A stretch of DNA of 38,885 nucleotides from a virus. Under the pieces are notes generated by a model that had not been told where the DNA came from, made no database searches, and worked only from the letters and a program-made list of their open reading frames with translations. Below are positions 1-8,674 of the stretch, one piece after another. How positions within the stretch are numbered: position 1 is the first letter of the stretch; each line of letters opens with the position of its first letter. A program made the translations under genes and the position numbers. The DNA lies in IMG/VR virus record IMGVR_UViG_3300021197_000236, positions 1 through 38,885 of that record. One strand, 5' to 3'.

Positions 1-1316
1 GCTACGAGTGTCACCGTATGATGTGTAAGATTGCAGAGGTTGTAGTTGTAGGTGGTGTTCGTAGGTCAGCACTTATCTCTCTATCTAATCTAACTGATGA
101 GCGTATGCGTAATGCTAAGAGTGGTCAATGGTGGTCAGATACACCAGAGATGGCACTGAGTAACAACAGCGTATGCTACACAGAGAAGCCTGACATTGGT
201 ATCTTTATGAAAGAATGGACATCACTGTACGAGTCTAAGTCAGGTGAGCGTGGTATCTTTAACAGAGAAGCCGCGATTAAACAGGTAGAGTCTATAGGCA
301 GACGTGACATAGACCACGACTTTGGTTGTAATCCTTGTAGTGAAATCATTCTAAGGGACGGACAGTTCTGTAACTTGACTGAGGTTGTAATCAGAGCGGA
401 AGACACGCAGAAGGATATACTCCGTAAGGTTAGACTAGCCAGTATACTAGGTACATTCCAAGCATCACTGACTAACATCAAACGCTTACGTCCTAAGTGG
501 GTACACAATACAGAAGAGGAAGCACTACTAGGTGTATCTCTTACAGGTATTATGGACAACGCATTTATGAATGGTAGTAATGATGACAGCAGAGGTTACT
601 ATGGTAAGAAGAGCTTAGCTGATTTCTTAGTAGACCTTAAAAAAGAATCAGTTAAGACTAATGCTCACTGGTCAGAGCTACTAGGTATTCAACAAGCTAC
701 TGCTACTACTGCTATTAAACCTAGTGGTACAGTCAGTCAGCTAGTAGATAGTGCCAGTGGTATACACACTAGACATAGTGATTACTATATCCGTAGAGTT
801 AGAGCAGACGCTAAAGACCCTATCGCTCAGCTTATGGAAGACCAAGGTATACCTGCGGAAGCTGATGTTATGAAACCTAACAGTGTTAAGGTATTCTCCT
901 TCCCTATGAAAGCTCCTAAGGGTGCAGTAACTAGGAACGAGAGGAGTGCTATCGAACAGCTAGAGTTGTGGCTTACATATCAGAGGTATTACTGTGAGCA
1001 CAAGCCTAGTGTTACTGTTAGTGTGAGAGAACACGAGTGGATGGAAGTAGGTGCGTGGGTATACAAACACTTTGATGAAGTATCAGGTGTTAGTTTCCTA
1101 CCACACTCAGACCATACATATCAGCAAGCACCATACGAGGAGTGTGATAAGAAGACACACGATGCACTAGCTAAGACTATGCCCAAGCAAGTCAACTGGG
1201 ATTTGATTAGCGAGTATGAACTTACAGATTCTACAGTGGGTACTAAGACACTAGCTTGTACTGGTAGTGTATGTGAGCTTGTTGATTTAGTTGAAGAAGA
1301 GAGGGACATAGAATGA
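1..1316 (+). CDS. nrdJ: Adenosylcobalamin-dependent (class II) ribonucleotide reductase, C-terminal part
   Basis: This is the C-terminal two thirds of a class II ribonucleotide reductase, which makes deoxynucleotides from ribonucleotides using vitamin B12 coenzyme. The frame is open from the first base and joins exactly to the gene leaving the right edge: the last base there plus the first two here form a Ser codon. The joined protein is 655 residues. Numbered on it, NPCSE holds the presumed thiyl-radical Cys330 and Glu332, and FCNL holds Cys341, the presumed partner of Cys94 in the other part. The tail carries a C-x4-C pair (Cys637, Cys642) that would shuttle reducing equivalents. No N-terminal ATP-cone is seen. 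The stop overlaps the next start. The first in-window ATG, at 18, is internal and not the real start. Confidence 0.95.
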   Translation, partial: YECHRMMCKIAEVVVVGGVRRSALISLSNLTDERMRNAKSGQWWSDTPEMALSNNSVCYTEKPDIGIFMKEWTSLYESKSGERGIFNREAAIKQVESIGRRDIDHDFGCNPCSEIILRDGQFCNLTEVVIRAEDTQKDILRKVRLASILGTFQASLTNIKRLRPKWVHNTEEEALLGVSLTGIMDNAFMNGSNDDSRGYYGKKSLADFLVDLKKESVKTNAHWSELLGIQQATATTAIKPSGTVSQLVDSASGIHTRHSDYYIRRVRADAKDPIAQLMEDQGIPAEADVMKPNSVKVFSFPMKAPKGAVTRNERSAIEQLELWLTYQRYYCEHKPSVTVSVREHEWMEVGAWVYKHFDEVSGVSFLPHSDHTYQQAPYEECDKKTHDALAKTMPKQVNWDLISEYELTDSTVGTKTLACTGSVCELVDLVEEERDIE

Positions 1317-1447
1317 AGTATTTATTAATTGTTTTTATTTTAGTAACAGGATGCTCTGAGCTACAAACTAAGTTTGATATGGCAAAGGATGAACAACTAA
1401 CTTGCAGAGCAGAAGATGAATCGCTATGTGCGGGGTGGAAACTATGA
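1313..1447 (+). CDS. Small lipoprotein, possible outer-membrane spanin-like
   Basis: This 44-residue protein starts inside the stop region of the reductase gene (ATGA overlap). It has a short hydrophobic signal followed by the lipobox LVTGC, so it is predicted to be a lipoprotein anchored by Cys14. The mature part is about 30 residues and charged. Small lipoproteins next to small membrane proteins in phages are often outer-membrane spanins. That role is inferred from size, lipobox and neighbours, not from recognised homology. The next gene again overlaps by ATGA, which suggests translational coupling. Confidence 0.7.
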   Translation: MKYLLIVFILVTGCSELQTKFDMAKDEQLTCRAEDESLCAGWKL

Positions 1448-1566
1448 AAGAAAAATTAGATATGTTTCTACAGTTCGTATTTATAACAGCGACAATAATT
1501 TCTACGAGTTCTCTAGTTTATATAGCTATGTGGCTAGATGCTCTTAGAAAGGGGTGGCTTGTATAG
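1444..1566 (+). CDS. Small single-pass membrane protein
   Basis: This 40-residue protein overlaps the preceding lipoprotein gene by ATGA. One hydrophobic segment of about 20 residues (roughly 9-29, containing FVFITATIIS) is flanked by charged ends, so it is a probable inner-membrane protein. I do not recognise the family. Its position between a small lipoprotein and a two-helix membrane protein suggests a lysis or envelope role, but nothing in the sequence proves it. Confidence 0.6.
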   Translation: MKEKLDMFLQFVFITATIISTSSLVYIAMWLDALRKGWLV

Positions 1567-1596
1567 CCGATGTTTTACATTAATATAGGAGACAAT

Positions 1597-1839
1597 ATGT
1601 TAGAAAAAGTAAAGAACGGTGCTGATGGTGCGATTGACGTTGGCATTAAACTGATTAGCTTATCAATTATATTACAGATTATCTTTGGTCCAAAGGTAGC
1701 CTTCCTAACTGGAGATGTAATTGGTTCTATCTTAGGTATAGTATGGACCTTAGGCAATGGGGGATTGGCAGGTATAATCGCAGCCCTTATTATTTGGAGA
1801 CTACTCGACAAAGATATAGTCGATGAGCTTAAAGACTAA
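1597..1839 (+). CDS. Two-helix membrane protein, holin-like
   Basis: This protein is 80 residues from the ATG at 1597, chosen because a good ribosome site (AGGAGA) lies just upstream. The frame is open nine codons further, to 1570, without such a site. Two hydrophobic stretches, around residues 15-35 and 45-70, are separated by a Gly-rich turn, and the C-terminus is charged. The size and topology suit a small phage holin, which would make the inner-membrane hole at lysis. No specific family is recognised. The 3-prime end overlaps the next small gene. Confidence 0.6.
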   Translation: MLEKVKNGADGAIDVGIKLISLSIILQIIFGPKVAFLTGDVIGSILGIVWTLGNGGLAGIIAALIIWRLLDKDIVDELKD

Positions 1840-1972
1840 GGCTAACAAAACTTGGGGTCTCGTCCGTATGGATGGGACTTCCAAGCTATACTACAAATTA
1901 AAGAGTGACAAGAAATCTGTCACCGGTGACAAAGTTAATCCAAGACTTTGGCGAACTGACTGGAGGAAGTAA
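1823..1972 (+). CDS. Small basic protein of unknown function
   Basis: This 49-residue basic frame starts at an ATG overlapping the end of the membrane-protein gene, and its stop abuts the GTG of the next gene (TAAGTG). The tight overlaps make it a credible gene despite its size. It encodes motifs such as WGLVRMDG and ends RLWRTDWRK. One copy of the TGTCACCGGTGACA palindrome (1918-1931) lies in it and is read as SVTGDK. I do not recognise a family. Confidence 0.55.
   Translation: MSLKTKANKTWGLVRMDGTSKLYYKLKSDKKSVTGDKVNPRLWRTDWRK
1918..1931. repeat. TGTCACCGGTGACA palindrome, inside coding sequence
   Basis: An exact copy within the 49-residue gene at 1823, read as S-V-T-G-D-K. It is the only copy in the end of the rightward arm. 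Confidence 0.7.
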
Positions 1973-2407
1973 GTGAACGAAAATAAAGTTATTAAAGCAC
2001 TTAACAGTATGAAGTATAACTTTGAACCTATGGATGATAGGTTCTCAAGGTACGATGCTTTTGATAAAGAGCACGGGATTATGCTAGAGATTAAGTGTAG
2101 GAATAAACACTACCCCGACACATTAATCGAGAAGATGAAGTATGATTGGAACAAGAACTTTGCAGAGGAGAACAACCTAGAGTTTTGGTACGCGGTGTCA
2201 ATGCCTATCAAACCCGGCAGTCATACAATATATATCTTTGACCCTGCTAATTTAGAATCAGACGAAGATGGATATGATTTTAAGTGGCACATAAAAAAAC
2301 TCCCTGAGAACACGGAGTTCCGAGGGAGTCAATGGATAGACAAAGAAGTTGGTTATCTACATATAGATGATTGTCTAATATCTTTTGAAGAACGTACTAA
2401 TCATTAG
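1973..2407 (+). CDS. Possible PD-(D/E)XK-type nuclease, hypothetical
   Basis: This 144-residue protein starts at a GTG preceded by GGAGGAAG. Near residues 26-43 it has the pattern YDAFDKEHGIMLEIKCRNK: an acidic residue in a strand, then E-I-K, as in the PD-(D/E)XK nuclease core. The rest is acidic and aromatic and I do not recognise it. It could act on DNA in recombination or host-DNA breakdown, but only the local motif supports this. It is the last gene of the rightward arm and its end overlaps the end of the opposing gene by 11 bases. The terminator of the leftward arm lies inside it. Confidence 0.6.
   Translation: MNENKVIKALNSMKYNFEPMDDRFSRYDAFDKEHGIMLEIKCRNKHYPDTLIEKMKYDWNKNFAEENNLEFWYAVSMPIKPGSHTIYIFDPANLESDEDGYDFKWHIKKLPENTEFRGSQWIDKEVGYLHIDDCLISFEERTNH
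2292..2330 (-). terminator. Intrinsic terminator of the leftward virion operon
   Basis: Read on the minus strand, ACTCCCT and AGGGAGT form a 7-bp stem followed by seven T residues, the form of a Rho-independent terminator. It lies about 70-100 bases beyond the stop of the last leftward gene and inside the coding sequence of the convergent gene. On the plus strand the same hairpin has no T-run after it, so it should stop only leftward transcription. Confidence 0.8.
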
Positions 2408-4019
2408 AATTATTTCCTTGGTACTGAGGTACAGACATAAGACCTGCACCTACACCCGCCTGTTGCCTAGCTTTTTCATAGGCTAGGTCAGCAGATTTGG
2501 GCACAGCATACTGTAGTTCTGTAAGTTGTTCCGCCCAGTTAAACTTATCTTGGTCCTTAACTTTCCTCTTTAATGTTGTATTTGCTAGAGGAGTTAGCTT
2601 CTTAACAGGATTTCTTATGTCTCCTACAAACGGGGGAGTAACTGCTAACACTCTATTAGGCAATAGTTTTGACATACCCGGTATTTTTTCTAGGAAGTTA
2701 TGCTCATCACTAACAGACATAATAAATTTACCGTTAGGTTTAACACCTACAATTACATTAACACCACCTTCTGTTATAGAAGAACCTTTCAAACCGTAGT
2801 TAGTCCATACGTTTCCTGATTCTTTATCTATTTTAAATATAGGTTTAGAGTTACCTCTGTAATCTGCACCCTCTAAAAGTTTTTTAAGTTCTTTTAAATT
2901 CTTTGGATTAGCATCTGTAAGAGTTCTTTGCATAGCATTGAACCTAGCATCAAGACCACCAAGAACATCATCATAGTGCCTTCCACTCTTGTTCATACCC
3001 CTGCCCCTGTCTTCAAAACCACCACGTTTTATATACAGTTTAGTTCCTTTAGAATCTTTAAAAGGTATTCCTTTACCATCTTTCCATACAGAGCCTATAT
3101 GTTTCTCAATAAAACTATACTCTTGTTTAGTAGGAACTCCTCCAAGACCTGCTGTCATACCTTTTGTTAGCTTACCATACTGACCTTTTTTAAATGGCTG
3201 ATAGCCACGAACACCTAAGAATTTATTAAAGTCAGAAAGTATTTGCTTACCTCCTACTCTACCTGACTGTTCTAATATATGAGCATTTGCTAAAGCTCTG
3301 TGTACTAGCTCTATATTCTTATCGTTCTTGTGAGATAAGAAAGAACCCTCAAGTAAACCTTTGTTTATTCCTTCACTTCTATACAGAGCTCTAGAGTAAG
3401 GACTTAAAGCATTAGATAATAGATTCATACCACCATAAGCACCGGTCTTCATAAACCCAGTTAGTTTCTTACCTGCTTCGTATCTTCTTATATTAGAAGA
3501 GCTTCGTATAACATCATCAGCTTGCATTAGAACTTGCTTTTGAAAAGGAGTTGTAAACTTCATTGAATCTGTAAGCAATCCTTGCTTCATTGCTTCAACC
3601 ACATCTACAGTTCTCTGAGTTTTACCGTAGTAGCCTTGTATAAAATTAGGTATTGAGCTTGCAGTAAAGCCTTTCATAGCGTCAGGGTTTACATCTGCTC
3701 CTGCTTTAATAGCATCGTCAACACCCTTAACACCTTTGGTAAACATACCGCCACCAATTAAATTAAGAGGGTCTACCAGTAAGTTTGCAGTTCCAGTTAA
3801 TAGGTAACTAGCTTTACCTAAAGTATCTCTTTCAGAAAACTTTTGTTTAGCTAGGTCCTCAGATACTAATTGTTCAAAGTCATAGTTCTCTTCTTGATTC
3901 CAACCACGCTTAAGACCCTCAAAGCGAGTCTCGTCGTCCCTCTTAGCACCTACAAAGTATCCTTGTATTGCGTTAGCAGGTCTGTCAAGGTCCTCCATTA
4001 AGTCACTAAACCAACCCAT
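2397..4019 (-). CDS. Putative internal virion protein (540 aa)
   Basis: This is the last gene of the leftward virion arm, and its start overlaps the stop of the 976-residue gene upstream. The 540-residue protein begins MGWFSDLMEDLDRP and has a hydrophobic Gly-rich patch near residues 75-95 (PLNLIGGGMF). The body is basic and Gly/Lys-rich. I do not recognise a named domain. Its place beside two other large proteins, after the tail genes, matches the internal core or ejection proteins of short-tailed phages, which leave the capsid with the DNA. That role is inferred from order and size. The last 11 bases overlap the opposing gene. Confidence 0.65.
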   Translation of the reverse strand: MGWFSDLMEDLDRPANAIQGYFVGAKRDDETRFEGLKRGWNQEENYDFEQLVSEDLAKQKFSERDTLGKASYLLTGTANLLVDPLNLIGGGMFTKGVKGVDDAIKAGADVNPDAMKGFTASSIPNFIQGYYGKTQRTVDVVEAMKQGLLTDSMKFTTPFQKQVLMQADDVIRSSSNIRRYEAGKKLTGFMKTGAYGGMNLLSNALSPYSRALYRSEGINKGLLEGSFLSHKNDKNIELVHRALANAHILEQSGRVGGKQILSDFNKFLGVRGYQPFKKGQYGKLTKGMTAGLGGVPTKQEYSFIEKHIGSVWKDGKGIPFKDSKGTKLYIKRGGFEDRGRGMNKSGRHYDDVLGGLDARFNAMQRTLTDANPKNLKELKKLLEGADYRGNSKPIFKIDKESGNVWTNYGLKGSSITEGGVNVIVGVKPNGKFIMSVSDEHNFLEKIPGMSKLLPNRVLAVTPPFVGDIRNPVKKLTPLANTTLKRKVKDQDKFNWAEQLTELQYAVPKSADLAYEKARQQAGVGAGLMSVPQYQGNNSND

Positions 4020-6949
4020 TAGTCTGCCCTCTTAAGTGCTTGTCCTGCTTCCTTACTTATCCTCTTTAATTCTTTCTTAAGTCTAGTCATCTCTGCTTTA
4101 TACTTGTCGTTGTCTACTCTACCGCCTGCTCTATCTCTAGCCATACGGTTTATCTTTTTGTTTAGAGAGCTTATCTTATTCTGATACTTGTAGTTTACAC
4201 GCATCTTCATCTTCTGCTCGTCATAAGTTTTAACCTTAATACCGATAGCTCCGAGAAGTGCTTCGTTCAAACTCTTGTCATCTTTGGTTGGATGCCTCTT
4301 ACCATTAGCTTGATAAGCATTATATATGCTAAACCCTTGATGAAAGAAAGGTAAAAACTCTTTACCTATGATGTTAGCCCTAGCTTTTAACTCATCCTCC
4401 ATAACTCCTGAACCTACTCCCGGTTCCATCTGTTGTGTGAATGTGTCAAATCCTGTAACTGCTTTGGCTATACCACCAATAGCACCACCTGATGGCTGTA
4501 GAGGTGCGGGAAGACCCGGTACGCTAAACCCTTGTTGGCTTGTGCTGAACACATCACCCGCAGGAATCCACCTCGATACGTCTAGATACTTCTCATTAGG
4601 AAGTTTAATCATTGTATTAGCTCCAGGAATTCCTAGTACATCGAATCCCATATTTAGCTCCTCGTATCTCTTTCTCTCTGTCCTGTACTCCTCATCGTCC
4701 GCAGCTAAATCGTTAGCAGCATTTAAGATTAGACCCCATTTAGCTATCTTCCAAGGTCTCTTCATTACTGTTTCAGCTACGATAGGTGCAGCTCTATATG
4801 TATAAGAGATAAATGGCATAGCAGTCTCACGCATTAGTTCTACTGCAGGTGCATCAATCTCATAGTCAAGCATATACTTACGAGCAAAAGCTGCTGCTTC
4901 TGCGTACTGGTCATCAGTAGGTGTAATACCTTCTCTAACATTCTTAGCTAAGTGGTCCTTAAATAAAGCTAGGCGAAAGACGCCATCCTCTGCACTGTAT
5001 AATTTATCTAGTGGAGTTTTACCTGCGTGTTTCTTTGTACTCTCCCACATATTATCTAACAGCTTATCATCATTCTGAGCACCTATCTTCATATATTTCT
5101 TGTAGGTGTCCACCTCAAAGTCTGTTAATTCTCTTTTCATCATATCAGCATTAAAGACTCCTAACTTCTCAGCCATTTTAAAGTCTTCACTCTTAGTCTT
5201 GTTACCTAAAGGAGTAAACGCGTTAAAGAAATCTTTACCTGCTGAGCCTAAGTGTTTGTATTGACCGTCAACTAAATCATACAGAACTACGTTAGACATA
5301 ACATTGTTCATATGTACTACTGGGTTAAGAGATGTTTTAGTTCTCTTCCAAAACTGTAGTGATTTGTGGTGTAGCGTAGAGAATCCTCCGTACCTACCTT
5401 GTCGATACTTCTTCATTCTATTAGCCCACACTAAATCCCTATGAACTTCTGGAGATACATACCTACCTGCTAAGTTTCCAAACTCTCGAACTCTAGTTCC
5501 TTTTTTTCCTACCTTAACAAAAGTTTCAGGCATCTTTATAAAACCTTCTGTCACATTTTCTGGTGCTACATTCTTAGGTAATACAACATCGTTTCCCATT
5601 TTAGTTATATCATCATAGAATTTAAACGTAGCTACATCGTTAGTCATTAGCTTACCAGTCTTAGCCATAGCAAATGTAGAACTTATAATTTCACCCATCT
5701 TTGCTCTTTCTTCGGGAGTGTAATCTTTGTTCATAAGGACTTGACCCTTACCTTTTTTAATTACTCTGTATCCGTTAGCTTCTTCTTCTTTAATTCTAGC
5801 AGCTAATGTCTGACCTTTTCGTGGTCTAAATGTTTTATCTCTACCTCTACGAACAAACTCTGATGCAATAACTCCTACATTATTTTCATCTCTAATTATT
5901 CTTTTCTTTCTAGGGTCAGCAGTTTTTTCGTAAGAACGATATAAGTATTTTTTCTTGTTGGCTTTAAACACATCCTTATCTAACAAACCTAAGTCTACTA
6001 ATTGTTTGCCTAGACCATTAACAATATTTCTACCTTCCTTGCCTAATGCTTTAATGTCAGGAGTCAGAAGTTCCATCTCAGACTTAGCTAACTTCTCGTC
6101 AGTCATAAGTTTGTATAGTGCTCTATCTTGTTCGGGAGTTAGCTTGTTAAATTTTTCAAGAACTTCATTAAAGTCACCCGCCCATTTGTTTTCTAATATT
6201 CTTCTGTTACCTTTAGCTTTAACATAATTATCAGGAAGACCGTAGTTTTCTATAATCCAACCACCCATAGTCTTACCAAATCTAGTTTGTCCGAACCTAT
6301 CAGCAGCTTTCTTACCAGCAGAATAAGCTGGGCGTATAGGAGCAGCTATGCTTCTCTGTACTATGTTAAGGTCTTTAGCAAACTCTCCATCATCTATAGC
6401 TTTACCTATGTTAGAGTAACCACTCTTAAGAGCAGGAACCATAGTCTTATTAAACTTGTACATAGCAGGAGACAAAGCAGTACCGCCGGCAATACCTATA
6501 AGAGTATTGTTAAGCCTAGTCATACCTTCTTCTTCATCTACATATCCTAGAGGTGCAGAAAGACCTCCGGCAATAGCTCCTGCTTTTGCTGCGGATGCAA
6601 TGTTCTTTGCTTTCATTCCGGGAATAAACCAACCGATAGGGTCTCCAAACAAACCTGCAGTATAAGCAGCCATCATAGAACCACCATACTCTTCGTTTTG
6701 TAAATATGTATTTAACCTTCGTTGGTCTTCAGCCATCTGCTCTTCGTCAGTACCAAGTAATTGCTTGACTCCACGCCAAGTATCTTGCAAACCCATACGA
6801 GCAACAAAGGCTAGTTTGTCTTGATAAGTTTCTTCTTTATACTCAGGAGATATATTTCCTCTAAGACCTGCAGTAGATTTATTTATATAATTACCTGAGG
6901 ATATTGACTTACCTTCTTTCCAAGCAGCTAGTTCTTCTTCATAAGTCAT
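4019..6949 (-). CDS. Large internal virion/ejection protein (976 aa)
   Basis: At 976 residues this is the second-largest protein of the genome. It contains Ala/Gly-rich hydrophobic segments near residues 115-160 (KAGAIAGGLSAP and IGIAGGTALS) that could contact membranes. A long charged helical middle follows, and the Lys-rich C-terminus has coiled-coil character. The placement and length suit the large internal core proteins that form a DNA-translocation channel during infection, as gp15 and gp16 do in T7. I see no lysozyme or transglycosylase motif, which some such proteins carry. Start and stop are closely spaced with neighbouring genes, so it is part of the virion operon. Confidence 0.7.
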   Translation of the reverse strand: MTYEEELAAWKEGKSISSGNYINKSTAGLRGNISPEYKEETYQDKLAFVARMGLQDTWRGVKQLLGTDEEQMAEDQRRLNTYLQNEEYGGSMMAAYTAGLFGDPIGWFIPGMKAKNIASAAKAGAIAGGLSAPLGYVDEEEGMTRLNNTLIGIAGGTALSPAMYKFNKTMVPALKSGYSNIGKAIDDGEFAKDLNIVQRSIAAPIRPAYSAGKKAADRFGQTRFGKTMGGWIIENYGLPDNYVKAKGNRRILENKWAGDFNEVLEKFNKLTPEQDRALYKLMTDEKLAKSEMELLTPDIKALGKEGRNIVNGLGKQLVDLGLLDKDVFKANKKKYLYRSYEKTADPRKKRIIRDENNVGVIASEFVRRGRDKTFRPRKGQTLAARIKEEEANGYRVIKKGKGQVLMNKDYTPEERAKMGEIISSTFAMAKTGKLMTNDVATFKFYDDITKMGNDVVLPKNVAPENVTEGFIKMPETFVKVGKKGTRVREFGNLAGRYVSPEVHRDLVWANRMKKYRQGRYGGFSTLHHKSLQFWKRTKTSLNPVVHMNNVMSNVVLYDLVDGQYKHLGSAGKDFFNAFTPLGNKTKSEDFKMAEKLGVFNADMMKRELTDFEVDTYKKYMKIGAQNDDKLLDNMWESTKKHAGKTPLDKLYSAEDGVFRLALFKDHLAKNVREGITPTDDQYAEAAAFARKYMLDYEIDAPAVELMRETAMPFISYTYRAAPIVAETVMKRPWKIAKWGLILNAANDLAADDEEYRTERKRYEELNMGFDVLGIPGANTMIKLPNEKYLDVSRWIPAGDVFSTSQQGFSVPGLPAPLQPSGGAIGGIAKAVTGFDTFTQQMEPGVGSGVMEDELKARANIIGKEFLPFFHQGFSIYNAYQANGKRHPTKDDKSLNEALLGAIGIKVKTYDEQKMKMRVNYKYQNKISSLNKKINRMARDRAGGRVDNDKYKAEMTRLKKELKRISKEAGQALKRAD

Positions 6950-6958
6950 AGCTTATCC

Positions 6959-8665
6959 TTATTTATTTGTGTACCAAACACCACCCATTCTTTTAATCTC
7001 TCCTTTTGCTTCAGCTCTAGCTTGTTGTGATTGAGTCTGATATCTAGAATCACTAATTTTTATCTTGGTCCACTTAGTTTCACTAGTATCATCAATTTGT
7101 TTTTCTCTACCAGTGTTTTCTACTTTTTTAAGATTCTCTTTAAACTCTCCTGCTAGAGTAGCTGCAAATTCTTCAGCTTCTCCTGCCTTTCCTTGCCTTA
7201 ATAAAGAAGTAATAATTTGACCATTAGTTAATGAGTTTTCTTTTCCATTAAGTTTAGGAGGAATCTTATCGAATTGTTTTTTGTTTATATTATATTTGTC
7301 TTCTAAGAAGTCTTCTTCTACATTAGCAATAACAACATCTTCTCGTAGTTCTCCTGATACTTCGTCTACAGATTCTACCGTAACAGCAACAGCACTATTG
7401 TCTGGAATTCTTTCATTATTAAAGTTTTCTTCTAACTTATTATTATAAGTTTTTCTTGTACCGCCTTGACCTATCCTAATAATATCTAAACCTTCTTCAC
7501 CAGTAACATTACTTTCAGCCCAAGATAAAAATTCAGGAGTTCCTTCTTTCCAGTTACCTTCTCCCGGGAACGCTCCGGATACAAAGAACCTTTGTTTATA
7601 TTGGTCCCATATCCTATCGTATACTCTAGCTTGTGCTGCGGTTAATCCATACTCCGCAGCTTCAATTTCTTTAGGGTCAGTAATTGTATCGTATTCTCCT
7701 GTCTCTACATTGTACTTACTAATAATGTCCCTGTCTCCATCATTAGTAACTAAGAACATACCATCCGGAGGCATATCTAATCCTCTTTCTGCAAGTTTAG
7801 TAGCCATTAATTGAGCTTCGGTATCAGCTTCTATCTTAGCATTTCTGATATCATTATTGTGTGTATAGTTTTCAGTTTCAATTACAATATTATCTGTTTG
7901 TGCCAACTTAAGTTCTCTTTCTGCTTTAGAATTAAGTTCTTCTAGATTGTAAGACTGCTGCCACTGGTCTTTTTGTATGTCTACTTTCTGTTGTTCAAAC
8001 ATCTTAGTAAATTCAAACTCATTCTCAGCTAACATTTGTCTTGCTTTAGCTATATCAAGGTCTCCATTTCTAATTTCATTAAGGATTGCATCTTGTGTTT
8101 TAGCATACTCATCTTTAGCTAGTAGCCTTTCTTGTTCGCTTGAAGCTAAATTATAATCTCTATCTTGTTGATATTTAAGATTTTCAAATTTACCGAAATC
8201 TAATTCAAGACGACCTTCTTGAACATCAATGTCAGACTTAGTCTTAGATTCTTCACTAATAACTTGTCTTTCTAGTAAGTCAGTTTTTCTAGTTTCTAAA
8301 CCAAAAGTTCTATTGCTAGTCTCTATCTCTCTAGCCTTATCTAAAAACTTCTGTGCTTCTCCGGGAAGACCATTTTGTATAAACAGTTGGGCTATCTTTT
8401 TGTAACTGTTAGGGTTATTCCTATCTAAATTACCAGACTGTTTCATTATGTCTGTAATTTTCTCGGCTTTCATTTGAGCAGGAGTTTTCATACCCGCCAT
8501 TCGAGCTAAGCCTTTAGCAAACATACCGCCCGCTAGAGCGTTTGCTTGAGCTCCTACCATACCCCTGCCTGCTTGAGCAGCACGAGTTGCGTTATCTCGA
8601 ATATTTAGGTTATCTTGTGTAGCTGTATCGTATACGCTACTAAACATTAAATCATTTTCTGCCAT
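6959..8665 (-). CDS. Putative internal virion protein, coiled-coil rich (568 aa)
   Basis: This 568-residue protein has an Ala/Gly-rich N-terminus (residues 25-60), then a long Gln/Glu/Lys-rich region (about 75-270) with strong coiled-coil character. An acidic middle and a basic C-terminus follow. No catalytic motif is seen. It lies nine bases after the preceding virion gene, between it and the large ejection protein. I infer an internal-core or ejection role from position and composition. A scaffold for the other core proteins or a tail-associated helical protein would fit as well. Confidence 0.6.
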   Translation of the reverse strand: MAENDLMFSSVYDTATQDNLNIRDNATRAAQAGRGMVGAQANALAGGMFAKGLARMAGMKTPAQMKAEKITDIMKQSGNLDRNNPNSYKKIAQLFIQNGLPGEAQKFLDKAREIETSNRTFGLETRKTDLLERQVISEESKTKSDIDVQEGRLELDFGKFENLKYQQDRDYNLASSEQERLLAKDEYAKTQDAILNEIRNGDLDIAKARQMLAENEFEFTKMFEQQKVDIQKDQWQQSYNLEELNSKAERELKLAQTDNIVIETENYTHNNDIRNAKIEADTEAQLMATKLAERGLDMPPDGMFLVTNDGDRDIISKYNVETGEYDTITDPKEIEAAEYGLTAAQARVYDRIWDQYKQRFFVSGAFPGEGNWKEGTPEFLSWAESNVTGEEGLDIIRIGQGGTRKTYNNKLEENFNNERIPDNSAVAVTVESVDEVSGELREDVVIANVEEDFLEDKYNINKKQFDKIPPKLNGKENSLTNGQIITSLLRQGKAGEAEEFAATLAGEFKENLKKVENTGREKQIDDTSETKWTKIKISDSRYQTQSQQARAEAKGEIKRMGGVWYTNK

Positions 8666-8674
8666 AATTTATCC

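Noticed and set aside
9-16. TGTCACCG in nrdJ as a ninth palindrome copy
   Set aside because: Only the left half of the 14-mer is present; half sites are frequent enough by chance.
176-559. 127-codon minus-strand frame inside nrdJ
   Set aside because: It is antisense to a clearly functional reductase with catalytic motifs and has no ribosome site or supporting neighbour.
4368-4805. 145-codon plus-strand frame opposite the large ejection protein
   Set aside because: It is antisense to a long virion gene, has no ribosome site, and its composition mirrors the opposite strand.
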